Shown here one piece after another: positions 1 through 6,530 of a stretch of DNA of 9,922 nucleotides (position 1 is the stretch's first letter; each line of letters begins with the position of its first letter). The position numbers and the translations under genes were made by a program. The notes under the pieces were generated by a model. It searched no databases. It was not told the DNA's origin and saw only the letters and a list, made by a program, of their open reading frames with translations. The stretch is from Gammaproteobacteria bacterium. GTDB taxonomy: Bacteria; Pseudomonadota; Gammaproteobacteria; Pseudomonadales; Azotimanducaceae. Location of the stretch: positions 14,852 to 24,773 of the forward strand of contig PBGU01000022.1 of the NCBI GenBank assembly GCA_002719135.1, written 5' to 3'.

Positions 1-350
1 ATCTCTGGATGGACTGTCCGCATGACGTCGTAGCCAATATCCAGTTTTTCGACCACTCCGGGTCCATAGTTTTCAACAAACACGTCATAGCGCGGCACCA
101 TTTGCAGCAATAAATCGCGTCCCTTTTCCGAACTGAGATCGAACGTCACACTGCGCTTGTTGCTGTTCCAATTGACGAAATACTCCGAATCCACGCCGTC
201 ATTTCTACCAACGCCTCGACCCGGATCACCGACTTCGGGCCGTTCGATCTTAACGACGGTGGCGCCCAACCATGCGAGCGACTGCGTGCATGCCGTTCCC
301 GCCTCCCACTGCGTCATGTCAAGAATCCGCAATCCATCCAGGGCTGCCAT
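1..350 (-). CDS. CaiB/BaiF (class III) acyl-CoA transferase, N-terminal part, cut by the window edge
   Basis: Class III CoA transferases move CoA between acyl-CoA donors and carboxylic acids in the cytoplasm, often in catabolism of carnitine, oxalate, bile acids or aromatic and steroid-derived acids. The reverse strand from 350 reads without a stop to the window edge, giving 116 residues of a family of about 380-430. It opens with a typical family start (residues 5-11 DGLRILD). It continues with LGATVVKIERPEVGDPGR at about 28-45, NKRSVTFDL at about 64-72 and DVFVENYGPGVVEKL at about 89-103, all characteristic of CaiB/BaiF proteins. The catalytic aspartate, near residue 170 in the family, lies outside the window. 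The ATG at 350 has a strong AGGAG ribosome site a few bases upstream. The gene is divergent from the PTPS-like gene at 480. The substrate cannot be told from the fragment. Confidence 0.9.
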   Translation of the reverse strand, partial: MAALDGLRILDMTQWEAGTACTQSLAWLGATVVKIERPEVGDPGRGVGRNDGVDSEYFVNWNSNKRSVTFDLSSEKGRDLLLQMVPRYDVFVENYGPGVVEKLDIGYDVMRTVHPE

Positions 351-479
351 GACCTCTCCTTTCGTCGACTGCGTAGCAACCTAGGGCGGCGCGTTCTGAT
401 AAGCAAGTGTTTGGGCTGAAGCATGCATGGGACCCTATGACAAAGCAGTCGATTAGGACCCTTATGTTACGATGCCGCG

Positions 480-1001
480 ATGCAGCAACCCCCCAACAGT
501 GCCGCATCTCATGCGGAAACCAATCGCGCAACCATAGAAATTCAGAAAGAATATCTCCACTTTTCCGCCGCGCATTTCACGATCTTTTCCGCGACCGAGC
601 GAGAAAATCTTCACGGCCACAATTTTCAGGTTGAAGCCATCTTAGACGGCGAGATCGGCGACGACGGACTATGCTTTGATTACAACGAAATCAAGAATCG
701 ACTGAAGACCCTTTGCAATGAACTCGATGAAAAGGTGCTGCTGCCTGAGCAGTCCCCCTATTTAACTATCGCCCATGACCAAGATTACGTTGTCGCGACG
801 TTCGGCGTTGAACGCATCCCGTTCCTACCACGCGACGTTTCGACCCTGCCACTGCGCAACATTACCGTGGAGGAACTCGCGCATTGGTTTATATCCTGCA
901 TCGTCGGCGACACATCATTTAACGAGTTACCCATCGACTCTCTTACTATCCGCGTAGCTTCGGGGCCCGGTCAGTGGGCGTCATCGAGCTGGGCTCGATG
1001 A
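480..1001 (+). CDS. 6-pyruvoyl-tetrahydropterin synthase / QueD-fold protein with altered active site
   Basis: This is a 173-residue member of the T-fold family that includes QueD (6-carboxytetrahydropterin synthase, queuosine pathway) and PTPS (tetrahydrobiopterin pathway). The zinc site is visible: H32 in FSAAHF and H45 and H47 in LHGHNF. An NITVEEL segment (about 127-133) and a C-terminal GPGQWAS segment (about 162-168) also fit the family. By eye the catalytic cysteine of QueD, four residues before HGH, is R41, and E40 and E42 flank it. The LDH motif that supplies the catalytic histidine reads LDE (82-84). The C-terminal glutamate that anchors the pterin is not obvious in RVASGPGQ. The zinc fold is therefore kept, but the canonical chemistry is doubtful. 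No other in-frame start lies before the conserved region, so ATG 480 is used, although its ribosome site is weak. It is the first gene of an operon with the SDR (ATGA overlap) and the YhhQ-like transporter. Confidence 0.85.
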   Translation: MQQPPNSAASHAETNRATIEIQKEYLHFSAAHFTIFSATERENLHGHNFQVEAILDGEIGDDGLCFDYNEIKNRLKTLCNELDEKVLLPEQSPYLTIAHDQDYVVATFGVERIPFLPRDVSTLPLRNITVEELAHWFISCIVGDTSFNELPIDSLTIRVASGPGQWASSSWAR

Positions 1002-1696
1002 CTAAGCTTTTGCTGATTACAGGGGCCAGCGCGGGAATCGGACTCAGCACAGCGTCCCGCTTTTTAAGTGACGGTTACACCGTGGTCAATCTTTCGCGAC
1101 GCCCTTGCCCGCTCGAAGGGGTACAGCATCTTCGCTGCGATCTCGCGCAACAAGATTTTCTCGAAAAGATTCGCTCCGCCCTCGAGTTATTGCTATCTCA
1201 AGCTGATCGCGTCTCGATTATTCATAACGCATCGCGACTCTCGAACGATACCGCGACCAACACGCCCAGCGACGAATTCCGTGACGTTTTAGAGATCAAT
1301 ATCGTCGCGCCAAACACCTTGAATCGGTTTGTAATTCCGTACATGAAGCATGGTTCGAGCGTGCTTTTTGTCGGTTCAACGCTGTCGGAAAAAGCGGTCC
1401 CTGGCAGTTACACCTACGTGACAAGCAAACACGGCATGATTGGGATGATGCGGGCAGTGTGTCAGGATTTAGCGGGGACGGGGATCCATACCGCCTGCGT
1501 CTGCCCCGGATTCACCGATACCGAGATGCTCCGCGAACATGTGCCCGCGGATGCCCTCGAAGCCGTTAGCGGTATGTCCGCATTTGGTCGCCTCATCGAA
1601 CCCACGGAAATCGCGGAGACCCTATTTTGGGCGGCGTCCAATCCAGTGATCAACGGCAGCGTCATGCACGCCAATTTAGGTCAAATCGAAACCTAG
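998..1696 (+). CDS. SDR-family NAD(P)-dependent oxidoreductase coupled to the PTPS-like gene
   Basis: A 232-residue classical short-chain dehydrogenase/reductase. Visible motifs are TGASAGIG (8-15) for the dinucleotide, the arginine pair R34-R35 after the second strand, which favours NADP(H), HNAS (76-79) in place of NNAG, N101, S127, and the catalytic Y140-x3-K144. The PG motif at 170-171 and a normal C-terminal half complete the fold. The start at 998 overlaps the upstream stop as ATGA, the usual sign of translational coupling. It places the glycine motif at the normal distance from the N-terminus. A GTG at 974 would add eight residues but is less likely. Sepiapterin reductase and dihydromonapterin reductase (FolM) are SDRs that act on products of pterin synthases. 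A pterin or related substrate is therefore a reasonable inference from the coupling, but it is not shown by sequence alone. Confidence 0.9.
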   Translation: MTKLLLITGASAGIGLSTASRFLSDGYTVVNLSRRPCPLEGVQHLRCDLAQQDFLEKIRSALELLLSQADRVSIIHNASRLSNDTATNTPSDEFRDVLEINIVAPNTLNRFVIPYMKHGSSVLFVGSTLSEKAVPGSYTYVTSKHGMIGMMRAVCQDLAGTGIHTACVCPGFTDTEMLREHVPADALEAVSGMSAFGRLIEPTEIAETLFWAASNPVINGSVMHANLGQIET

Positions 1697-1705
1697 GAAC
1701 TCGCC

Positions 1706-2497
1706 ATGACACCGAACTACAGCCAGCGACGTCAGCGTGTGTTTCTTATCCTTAGTGGCGTTTTCCTGGGTACCTTGTCGCTCTTAAACATCTTGGGCAT
1801 CAGCCGATTTCTTGACCTGTCCTTTTCCGCGTTCGGTCTCGATATCCCCATGGCAGTCGCCGTGGGCGTGCTGCCCTACCCCGTTACTTTTATCTGCACC
1901 GATCTCATCAGTGAACTCTACGGAAGAAAGCGAGCCAACGAGGTGGTTCTGATGGGTCTGGTGTTAAACGCTTGGATAATGTTCCTGCTATGGATCGGTG
2001 GTGAACTCCCAGGTTTTGAGCCGATAGATCCGAGCACAGGTAACCCAGCACTCGATGCCGCCAGTCGATCGCCCGTTTTCTTTGAGATGCGAACGCTCGC
2101 TTTCGGTGCCGTGACCGCATCGATGTTTGCGTACCTTGCCGCTCAGTTCTGCGATGTTCAGATGTTCCATTTCTGGAAACGTCTTACTAACGGCCGACAT
2201 TTGTGGTTGCGTAACAACGGCTCGACGTTAGTGAGCCAGATCGTCGACACGACTGCGGTGATCCTCATTACCCACTTTTATGCCAACGCGCTCCCCGTGG
2301 CCGTGAATGAACCCATCTGGCCGCAGCTCATGACTTTCATCGCTTCGGGCTACATATTCAAAATGCTCGTGGCTCTCGTCGACACTGGTCCGATCTATCT
2401 TCTCGTAGGTTGGTTACAACCCTACCTAGGGTTAGCAAGCGACGAGGAAGTCGGCGATAGTGACGAATACGGCGCGGCCGGAACCGGCGTGGATTAA
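1706..2497 (+). CDS. Queuosine precursor transporter, YhhQ/VUT (DUF165) family
   Basis: A 263-residue inner-membrane protein of the YhhQ family, whose E. coli member takes up the queuosine precursors preQ0 and preQ1. The family signature is clear: LPYPVTFICTDLISELYG at about 56-73, followed by R-K-R-A-N, and WLRNNGSTLVSQIVDT at about 167-182. Hydrophobic segments lie at about 12-32, 47-66, 79-98, 131-150, 174-193 and 206-236, consistent with six or more membrane spans. The tail after 245 is short, acidic and polar. The ATG at 1706 is preceded by AGGA overlapping the SDR stop, with seven bases of spacing. The gene is nine bases behind the SDR and last in the three-gene operon. It ends three bases from the stop of the convergent LLM oxidoreductase, with no terminator hairpin between them. 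The transported compound here could be a deazapurine or a pterin-like precursor. Confidence 0.9.
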   Translation: MTPNYSQRRQRVFLILSGVFLGTLSLLNILGISRFLDLSFSAFGLDIPMAVAVGVLPYPVTFICTDLISELYGRKRANEVVLMGLVLNAWIMFLLWIGGELPGFEPIDPSTGNPALDAASRSPVFFEMRTLAFGAVTASMFAYLAAQFCDVQMFHFWKRLTNGRHLWLRNNGSTLVSQIVDTTAVILITHFYANALPVAVNEPIWPQLMTFIASGYIFKMLVALVDTGPIYLLVGWLQPYLGLASDEEVGDSDEYGAAGTGVD

Positions 2498-2500
2498 CCG

Positions 2501-3439
2501 TTACTCGACCAATTCGGCAGTCAACGCCACCGACCGTTCAAGCTCCCCACTTTCTATTTGGCCAATCCGCAAACGGGTAACGATCACGTGGGTCATGCCC
2601 AGCTCGGAGCGGTAATAAGCCAGTCGGTCGCGAACCGCCGAAGGTTCCCCAACAATGGCCCAATCGTCGACTTCCATTGATATACCTTTTCGGAGACCCG
2701 ATCCCGAAAGATTTCGCGCTTCTTGTTCGAGCCGATCACGGATATCGGAGACGAGTCGCGTGTTCTCCGACACAAATACTGTTCGCATAATGGGGACTTC
2801 CGGGGGTATTTGGACGCCAGCTTCGTTGCACGCTAGACGATGCCTTTCGTAATTTTCCCGCAACCGGCCGATCGGCTCCATCGGTGAAGCTAGGTATGGG
2901 AACCCAAGACTTCCAGCTTGCCGCAAAGCCTTCGGACCGAACGCCGCTACCCAAATAGGCGGATGGGGTTTCTGCACCGGTAATGGCGACAGCAAAACGG
3001 GCTCACTGGTTTCGTCCAGCGCCACGGTTTCACCCTGCCAAGCACGCACCATGACGTCGAGACAATCGCGAAAAATTTCGCGTTTCTCCTTCCGTGAAAC
3101 ACTGAACGCGGAAAACATCGCTGTCGCATAGCCGCGTCCGACTCCTAGAACGACGCGTCCCCCAGAAAGTCTATCGAGCACCGCTACTTGTTCAGCGGCC
3201 TGCAGCGGATGACGAACTGGCAGTAAATAAGATGTGGTGGCGAGCCGTATGGTTCTCGTGCCGGCGGCGACCGCGGCCAATAACATCAATGGCTCGGGTA
3301 TCGCTGCGTCGCCAGTGAAATGGTTTTCCGGCAGCCAAAACGACTCGTACCCCCAACCTTCAGCGAGTGAAGCCTGCCGAGTCAGCTCCTGAGCATCAAC
3401 GCTGCCCGAAATCCGCCATGGGGTTAACCCAAGATGCAT
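2501..3439 (-). CDS. LLM-class (bacterial luciferase-like) flavin-dependent oxidoreductase
   Basis: A 312-residue protein of the luciferase-like monooxygenase superfamily, which are TIM-barrel enzymes using FMN or F420. Family landmarks are MHLGLTPW at the start, ESFWLPENHF at about 32-41, the TRTIRLATTSYLLPVRHPLQAAEQVAVLD region at about 61-89, and SGGRVVLGVGRGY at about 92-104. PHPPIWVAAF in the middle third and GMTHVIV near the end are also typical. Length matches the family (300-350). The ATG at 3439 is used, with only a weak GAGA ribosome site. The gene is transcribed alone, convergent with the transporter and divergent from the amidohydrolase. The substrate and the choice between FMN and F420 cannot be read from the sequence. 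A monooxygenase in catabolism of an organic compound is the usual role. Confidence 0.9.
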   Translation of the reverse strand: MHLGLTPWRISGSVDAQELTRQASLAEGWGYESFWLPENHFTGDAAIPEPLMLLAAVAAGTRTIRLATTSYLLPVRHPLQAAEQVAVLDRLSGGRVVLGVGRGYATAMFSAFSVSRKEKREIFRDCLDVMVRAWQGETVALDETSEPVLLSPLPVQKPHPPIWVAAFGPKALRQAGSLGFPYLASPMEPIGRLRENYERHRLACNEAGVQIPPEVPIMRTVFVSENTRLVSDIRDRLEQEARNLSGSGLRKGISMEVDDWAIVGEPSAVRDRLAYYRSELGMTHVIVTRLRIGQIESGELERSVALTAELVE

Positions 3440-3689
3440 ATGTGTCGTCTCAAAGGGTGATCGATTGTGCCAATTAATTTGCGTTACCGTCAGAACAAGA
3501 CTCTCTCATAACGACACAACGCCTCAACCGTTTTGTACGCATCCGAACTGACGGTCGGATCCAAATTGCGACTGCATCAGCATCTCCTGATCGCTCGCAT
3601 CGGCATTCTCGAGCCGTCCTCGATTAAGACAACCCAGTGTACCGATGGAATGGTCGAAAACTGAGCGCCAAAACCGATCCGCACCAATT

Positions 3690-3705
3690 TTTCTAGTTAT
3701 AGAAA
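3690..3705. promoter_or_regulatory. Palindrome upstream of the amidohydrolase, possible operator
   Basis: TTTCTA and TAGAAA form perfect 6-base arms around GTTA, centred about 64 bases upstream of the chosen start at 3762. This is a common position and size for a dimeric repressor site. No regulator gene is in the window. An A/T-rich 16-base palindrome can also occur by chance, so this is only a candidate. Confidence 0.3.
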
Positions 3706-3747
3706 CTTGCGTCCTATCTATCGCATCATAGGGAAAAGCTATACATC

Positions 3748-3753
3748 GAGGGG
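3748..3753 (+). promoter_or_regulatory. Ribosome binding site deciding the amidohydrolase start
   Basis: GAGGGG lies eight bases before ATG 3762 but only two before ATG 3756. The spacing favours 3762 as the real start. Confidence 0.55.
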
Positions 3754-3761
3754 CAATGGAT

Positions 3762-5435
3762 ATGGCACACGATTTAATCATTCGCGAAGGCTTAATTGTT
3801 GACGGTACGGGTACCGAACCCTACTTGGGGGACGTCGCGCTCGATGGCGATCGCATTGCCGCAGTCGGAAAGGTCGACGGAGACGGGCACCGGGAAATAA
3901 ATGCCGACGGCAACGCGATCACACCTGGATTCGTGGATCTGCATACTCACTTTGACGCCCAAGCCGGCTGGGATCCGTTGCTAACACCCGTGTCCTGGCA
4001 CGGCGTCACGACCGCGCTTTTCGGCAATTGCGGAGTCACGTTTGCTCCGTGCAAACCGAAGGACCGTGAATTCCTCGCAGGAATGATGGAGACAGTCGAA
4101 GACATCCCAAGAAACGCCATCCTCAACGGATTGGCCTGGGACTGGGAATCCTATGGCGAATATCTAGACTCGATCGAAAAGTTGAACCCAGCGATTAACG
4201 TCGCAGGTTTGGTGGGCCATTGTGCCTCACGATTTTACGTCATGGGTGAGCGTGCCATCGAAGAAGACCCGACCGAAGACGAAATTCAACAAATTGCGGA
4301 GCTCGTCGGGAACTCGGTGAAGGAAGGCGCTATCGGCTTTTCTTCGAATCGTTTGCCAGGTCACGTCCTTCCTGACGGTCGATCGATACCAGGTACATTT
4401 GCCAAGACCGATGAACTATCGGCTATCGCCCGTGCCGTGGGTAAGAACAACGGTATTCTGCAATTCGTGCTGAATTACGCAAAACTCCCGGAAGAGATGG
4501 CGTTAATCGCAGAGCAAGGTCGAAATGCCGGGACCAAGCTCCTCTTCAGTGCCCCTTTCGCCGATGGCAAAGACTCCAACGGCTCTGCTTACGACGATGC
4601 CATTAAAGCCATGCGCGACGAAAATCTTGACGTCACTGGACTAACCCTGCCAAGGAGTGGTGGTTTTCTGTCAGGGCTCAAGACCGATGGTCTTTTTCCC
4701 ACACCGGCCTGGGCAGAAGTCCGGAAACTCGATTTCGATGCGCGACTGGCCGCGATACGAGATGAGAATATCCGTCTAAAACTCGTCGATGAAGCCAAGA
4801 GTTTGCCCTATCTACTAGAAACAACGAAGAACTATTACTGGCTAGGCGACGCTGACCAGCCTACCTACACACGGGGGCCCGATGAGAGCCTTGCAAGTAT
4901 CGCCAAGGCAGCGAGCGAACATCCCGTGGAAACGTGGTTGCGGTACATGCTCGATAGCAATGGTGAAACATTATTTCACAACCGTTTCTTCAACCATGAT
5001 CTGGACAAAGTAAATACATTCTTGCACGCCGATTGGGTTCTGCCAGGCATTGGTGATGCCGGTGCCCATGTGAGTCAGATCATGGACTCCGGTTGGACTT
5101 CGTTCTTACTCGGTCACTGGCATCGAGATCAAGGAACCTTCAGTCTGGCGGAAGCCGTTCGTAAACTGACCAGCGCCCAGGCAAGAGTGATCGGCCTTGA
5201 CGACCGAGGAACGCTTGCTGCCGGGAAAAGAGCGGACGTAAATGTCATTGACGTAAATCGCGTCGCCGAACGGCAGCCCCAACTTGTGCACGATTTTCCC
5301 GAAGGCGCGCCACGTCTGATCCAAAAGGCCGTAGGGTATCAAGCCACCGTTTGTAACGGTCACGTTATCCTTGAAAACGATGAACATACGGGGGCGTGTG
5401 GAGGACGTGTGCTGAGGAATTCGGCTAGTGCCTAA
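3762..5435 (+). CDS. N-acyl-D-amino-acid deacylase-like amidohydrolase
   Basis: A 557-residue metal-dependent amidohydrolase of the D-aminoacylase group, whose members hydrolyse N-acyl-D-amino acids to the free D-amino acid and a fatty or acetic acid. The N-terminal DLIIREGLIVDGTG and C-terminal GTLAAGKRADVNVIDV segments form the beta-sandwich. The barrel carries H61-T-H63-F-D65. C90 in FGNCG matches the metal-bridging cysteine of D-aminoacylase, and VGHCASR (152-157) and D432 in GDAGAH also fit. The two later histidines that bind the second metal in characterised D-aminoacylases are not apparent where expected (about 232-240 and 258-266), which read ILQFVLNYA and TKLLFSAPF. The start at 3762 is chosen because the GAGGGG site is eight bases upstream; ATG 3756 would add two residues. 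No signal peptide is seen, so it is probably cytoplasmic. The gene stands alone, convergent with the phospholipase-like gene. The true substrate may be another N-acyl or cyclic amide compound. Confidence 0.88.
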   Translation: MAHDLIIREGLIVDGTGTEPYLGDVALDGDRIAAVGKVDGDGHREINADGNAITPGFVDLHTHFDAQAGWDPLLTPVSWHGVTTALFGNCGVTFAPCKPKDREFLAGMMETVEDIPRNAILNGLAWDWESYGEYLDSIEKLNPAINVAGLVGHCASRFYVMGERAIEEDPTEDEIQQIAELVGNSVKEGAIGFSSNRLPGHVLPDGRSIPGTFAKTDELSAIARAVGKNNGILQFVLNYAKLPEEMALIAEQGRNAGTKLLFSAPFADGKDSNGSAYDDAIKAMRDENLDVTGLTLPRSGGFLSGLKTDGLFPTPAWAEVRKLDFDARLAAIRDENIRLKLVDEAKSLPYLLETTKNYYWLGDADQPTYTRGPDESLASIAKAASEHPVETWLRYMLDSNGETLFHNRFFNHDLDKVNTFLHADWVLPGIGDAGAHVSQIMDSGWTSFLLGHWHRDQGTFSLAEAVRKLTSAQARVIGLDDRGTLAAGKRADVNVIDVNRVAERQPQLVHDFPEGAPRLIQKAVGYQATVCNGHVILENDEHTGACGGRVLRNSASA

Positions 5436-5508
5436 TTACCGTAATCCGTGGGTCTTCGAGTAGTTACGATTACCGTTTGATTAAACCGCTGTACCCGAAC
5501 TTGAACGG

Positions 5509-6387
5509 TCAACTGCCGGCACCGGCACGTTGCAATCGTGCAAGCGCGGCGATGGTCGTTTGTACTGCATTGAGGTGGCGTTCGCGGGCAAATTCCACGT
5601 AGAGCGGATCATCGTTCAACAATACACAGCGGGGTCGCCTCACGTTGGCGCACTTGAACGCTGTCTCACGTCCGAAGTTGTTTCCCGCAGCTCCGTATTC
5701 TCCAAACGACCCGGGGTTCACATCCGGTTTCCAGAAAACTTCCCAAGTGAAGGGTAATCCCTCGATGTCCCCTTTCACCGCGCTGAACGTAGTTTCTGCC
5801 GTGAGGCGTAAAAGGTCTTGGTACCCGGTATCCAAGGTATCCTGGATGATCCCTCTAACTTGAGTGCAATCGGCGCCGAGCCGTTGGTTGAGATCAACTT
5901 CATCGATCGGAAATTCGTCGAAACGGTCACCAACGTTAAAACGCCACCAACGTGACACAAATACCGGAACCACGTGAGCCGGCGACGTCATGTCCTGCAA
6001 ATGATTGACGACACGGCCAAGGTTGGAATACCGATCCGCAAGACTGTTCGATCGATCAAGATTCCCTACAAGCTGCTCGAAACCTTCGTGCAAACGCGTT
6101 TCAACAACCCACATCAAACTGCGGGGCGTTTGATCGTCTCGATTATAGAAATTCCAACGAAAGAGTCCGCGCCAAAAGCCACCGTCCGCTTGCTCTGCGT
6201 TGGCCTTCGCCATGTAACGTGTTTGCAGTGCCGAGAGGCGCAAATCGTCGTCGTCGATACAGTTGTTATAGTGCCGCACTGCGCTAAAGGTCAGTTGCTG
6301 GTGTATCGGTCCTTCATACGCGTGCGCACCCACTTGCCCAACAACAAAGATGGTCAAGCCCAACAAAATATGGACGGCGTGTCTCAA
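5509..6387 (-). CDS. Secreted phospholipase C / S1-P1 nuclease-like protein, TTG start
   Basis: A 292-residue exported protein. It has a signal peptide with a hydrophobic core at about 7-20 and an AHA cleavage motif before Y24. The segment LGRVVNHLQDMTSPAHVVPVF (about 123-143) resembles the zinc-binding stretch of zinc-dependent phospholipase C and S1/P1 nucleases, in which an aspartate is followed six residues later by a histidine (here D132 and H138). H29 lies five residues after the presumed mature N-terminus, as in S1/P1 nucleases, with Tyr instead of the usual Trp at that end. The histidine expected four residues before D132 is N128, and H129 sits beside it. An in-frame TAG three codons upstream leaves TTG 6387 as the first start that keeps the signal peptide. 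No clear ribosome site is seen. It is likely a periplasmic or extracellular hydrolase of phosphoesters, but the substrate is unknown and activity uncertain. Confidence 0.7.
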   Translation of the reverse strand: MRHAVHILLGLTIFVVGQVGAHAYEGPIHQQLTFSAVRHYNNCIDDDDLRLSALQTRYMAKANAEQADGGFWRGLFRWNFYNRDDQTPRSLMWVVETRLHEGFEQLVGNLDRSNSLADRYSNLGRVVNHLQDMTSPAHVVPVFVSRWWRFNVGDRFDEFPIDEVDLNQRLGADCTQVRGIIQDTLDTGYQDLLRLTAETTFSAVKGDIEGLPFTWEVFWKPDVNPGSFGEYGAAGNNFGRETAFKCANVRRPRCVLLNDDPLYVEFARERHLNAVQTTIAALARLQRAGAGS

Positions 6388-6484
6388 ATAGTTCTAGCCG
6401 AGCAGACAGAACATCGGCGAACCATCGCACTTCTCTACACGCCCGCGCAAGCCTCGTTCACACGGTAGTATTCACCGAAACCGT

Positions 6485-6512
6485 TTGGCACACTCGACCG
6501 TCTGGGTAAAAG
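6485..6512 (+). promoter_or_regulatory. Candidate sigma70-type promoter of the alcohol dehydrogenase
   Basis: TTGGCA at 6485-6490 (five of six bases match the -35 consensus) is followed after 16 bases by TAAAAG at 6507-6512, a weak -10. It lies in the divergent gap just before the alcohol dehydrogenase. The -10 overlaps a tandem GGTAAAA repeat (6505-6518), so alternative spacing is possible. The short distance to the start codon makes the leader very short. Confidence 0.3.
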
Positions 6513-6530
6513 GTAAAAGGGATCCAAGAG

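Larger units (their letters stand above)
3440..3761. other. Divergent intergenic region of 322 bases, no gene supported
   Basis: This stretch lies between the divergent starts of the LLM oxidoreductase and the amidohydrolase and must hold the promoters of both. I see a 16-base palindrome at 3690-3705, a 6-base inverted repeat with an 8-base loop at 3541-3560, and a TATACA box at 3740-3745. The box lies too close to the start codon, and has no matching -35, to be called a promoter. A reverse reading frame at 3524-3781 is open but overlaps the ribosome site and start of the amidohydrolase and has no recognisable protein features. Confidence 0.6.

Noticed and set aside
351..479. Possible riboswitch or promoter before the PTPS-like gene
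   Set aside because: The 129-base gap shows TATG-type boxes but no properly spaced -35/-10 pair and no recognisable preQ1 riboswitch fold.
974..997. GTG start upstream of the first SDR
   Set aside because: The ATG at 998 overlaps the preceding stop as ATGA and gives the normal distance to the glycine motif; the extra eight residues have no family counterpart.
3541..3560. Inverted repeat ATCCGA / TCGGAT with an eight-base loop
   Set aside because: A six-base stem is expected by chance in a region of this size and it has no clear relation to a start or stop codon.
3524..3781. Open reverse frame of 85 codons in the divergent intergenic region
   Set aside because: It starts inside the amidohydrolase gene, covers that gene's ribosome site, has no ribosome site of its own and shows no recognisable domain or membrane segment.
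5435..5445. Short palindrome ATTAC-C-GTAAT after the amidohydrolase stop, as a terminator
   Set aside because: The stem is only five base pairs, A/T-rich, and no T-run follows, so it does not qualify as an intrinsic terminator.
5974..6468. Plus-strand open frame of 164 codons opposite the phospholipase-like gene
   Set aside because: It is antisense to a protein with a convincing signal peptide and metal-site motif, and its own translation shows no domain.
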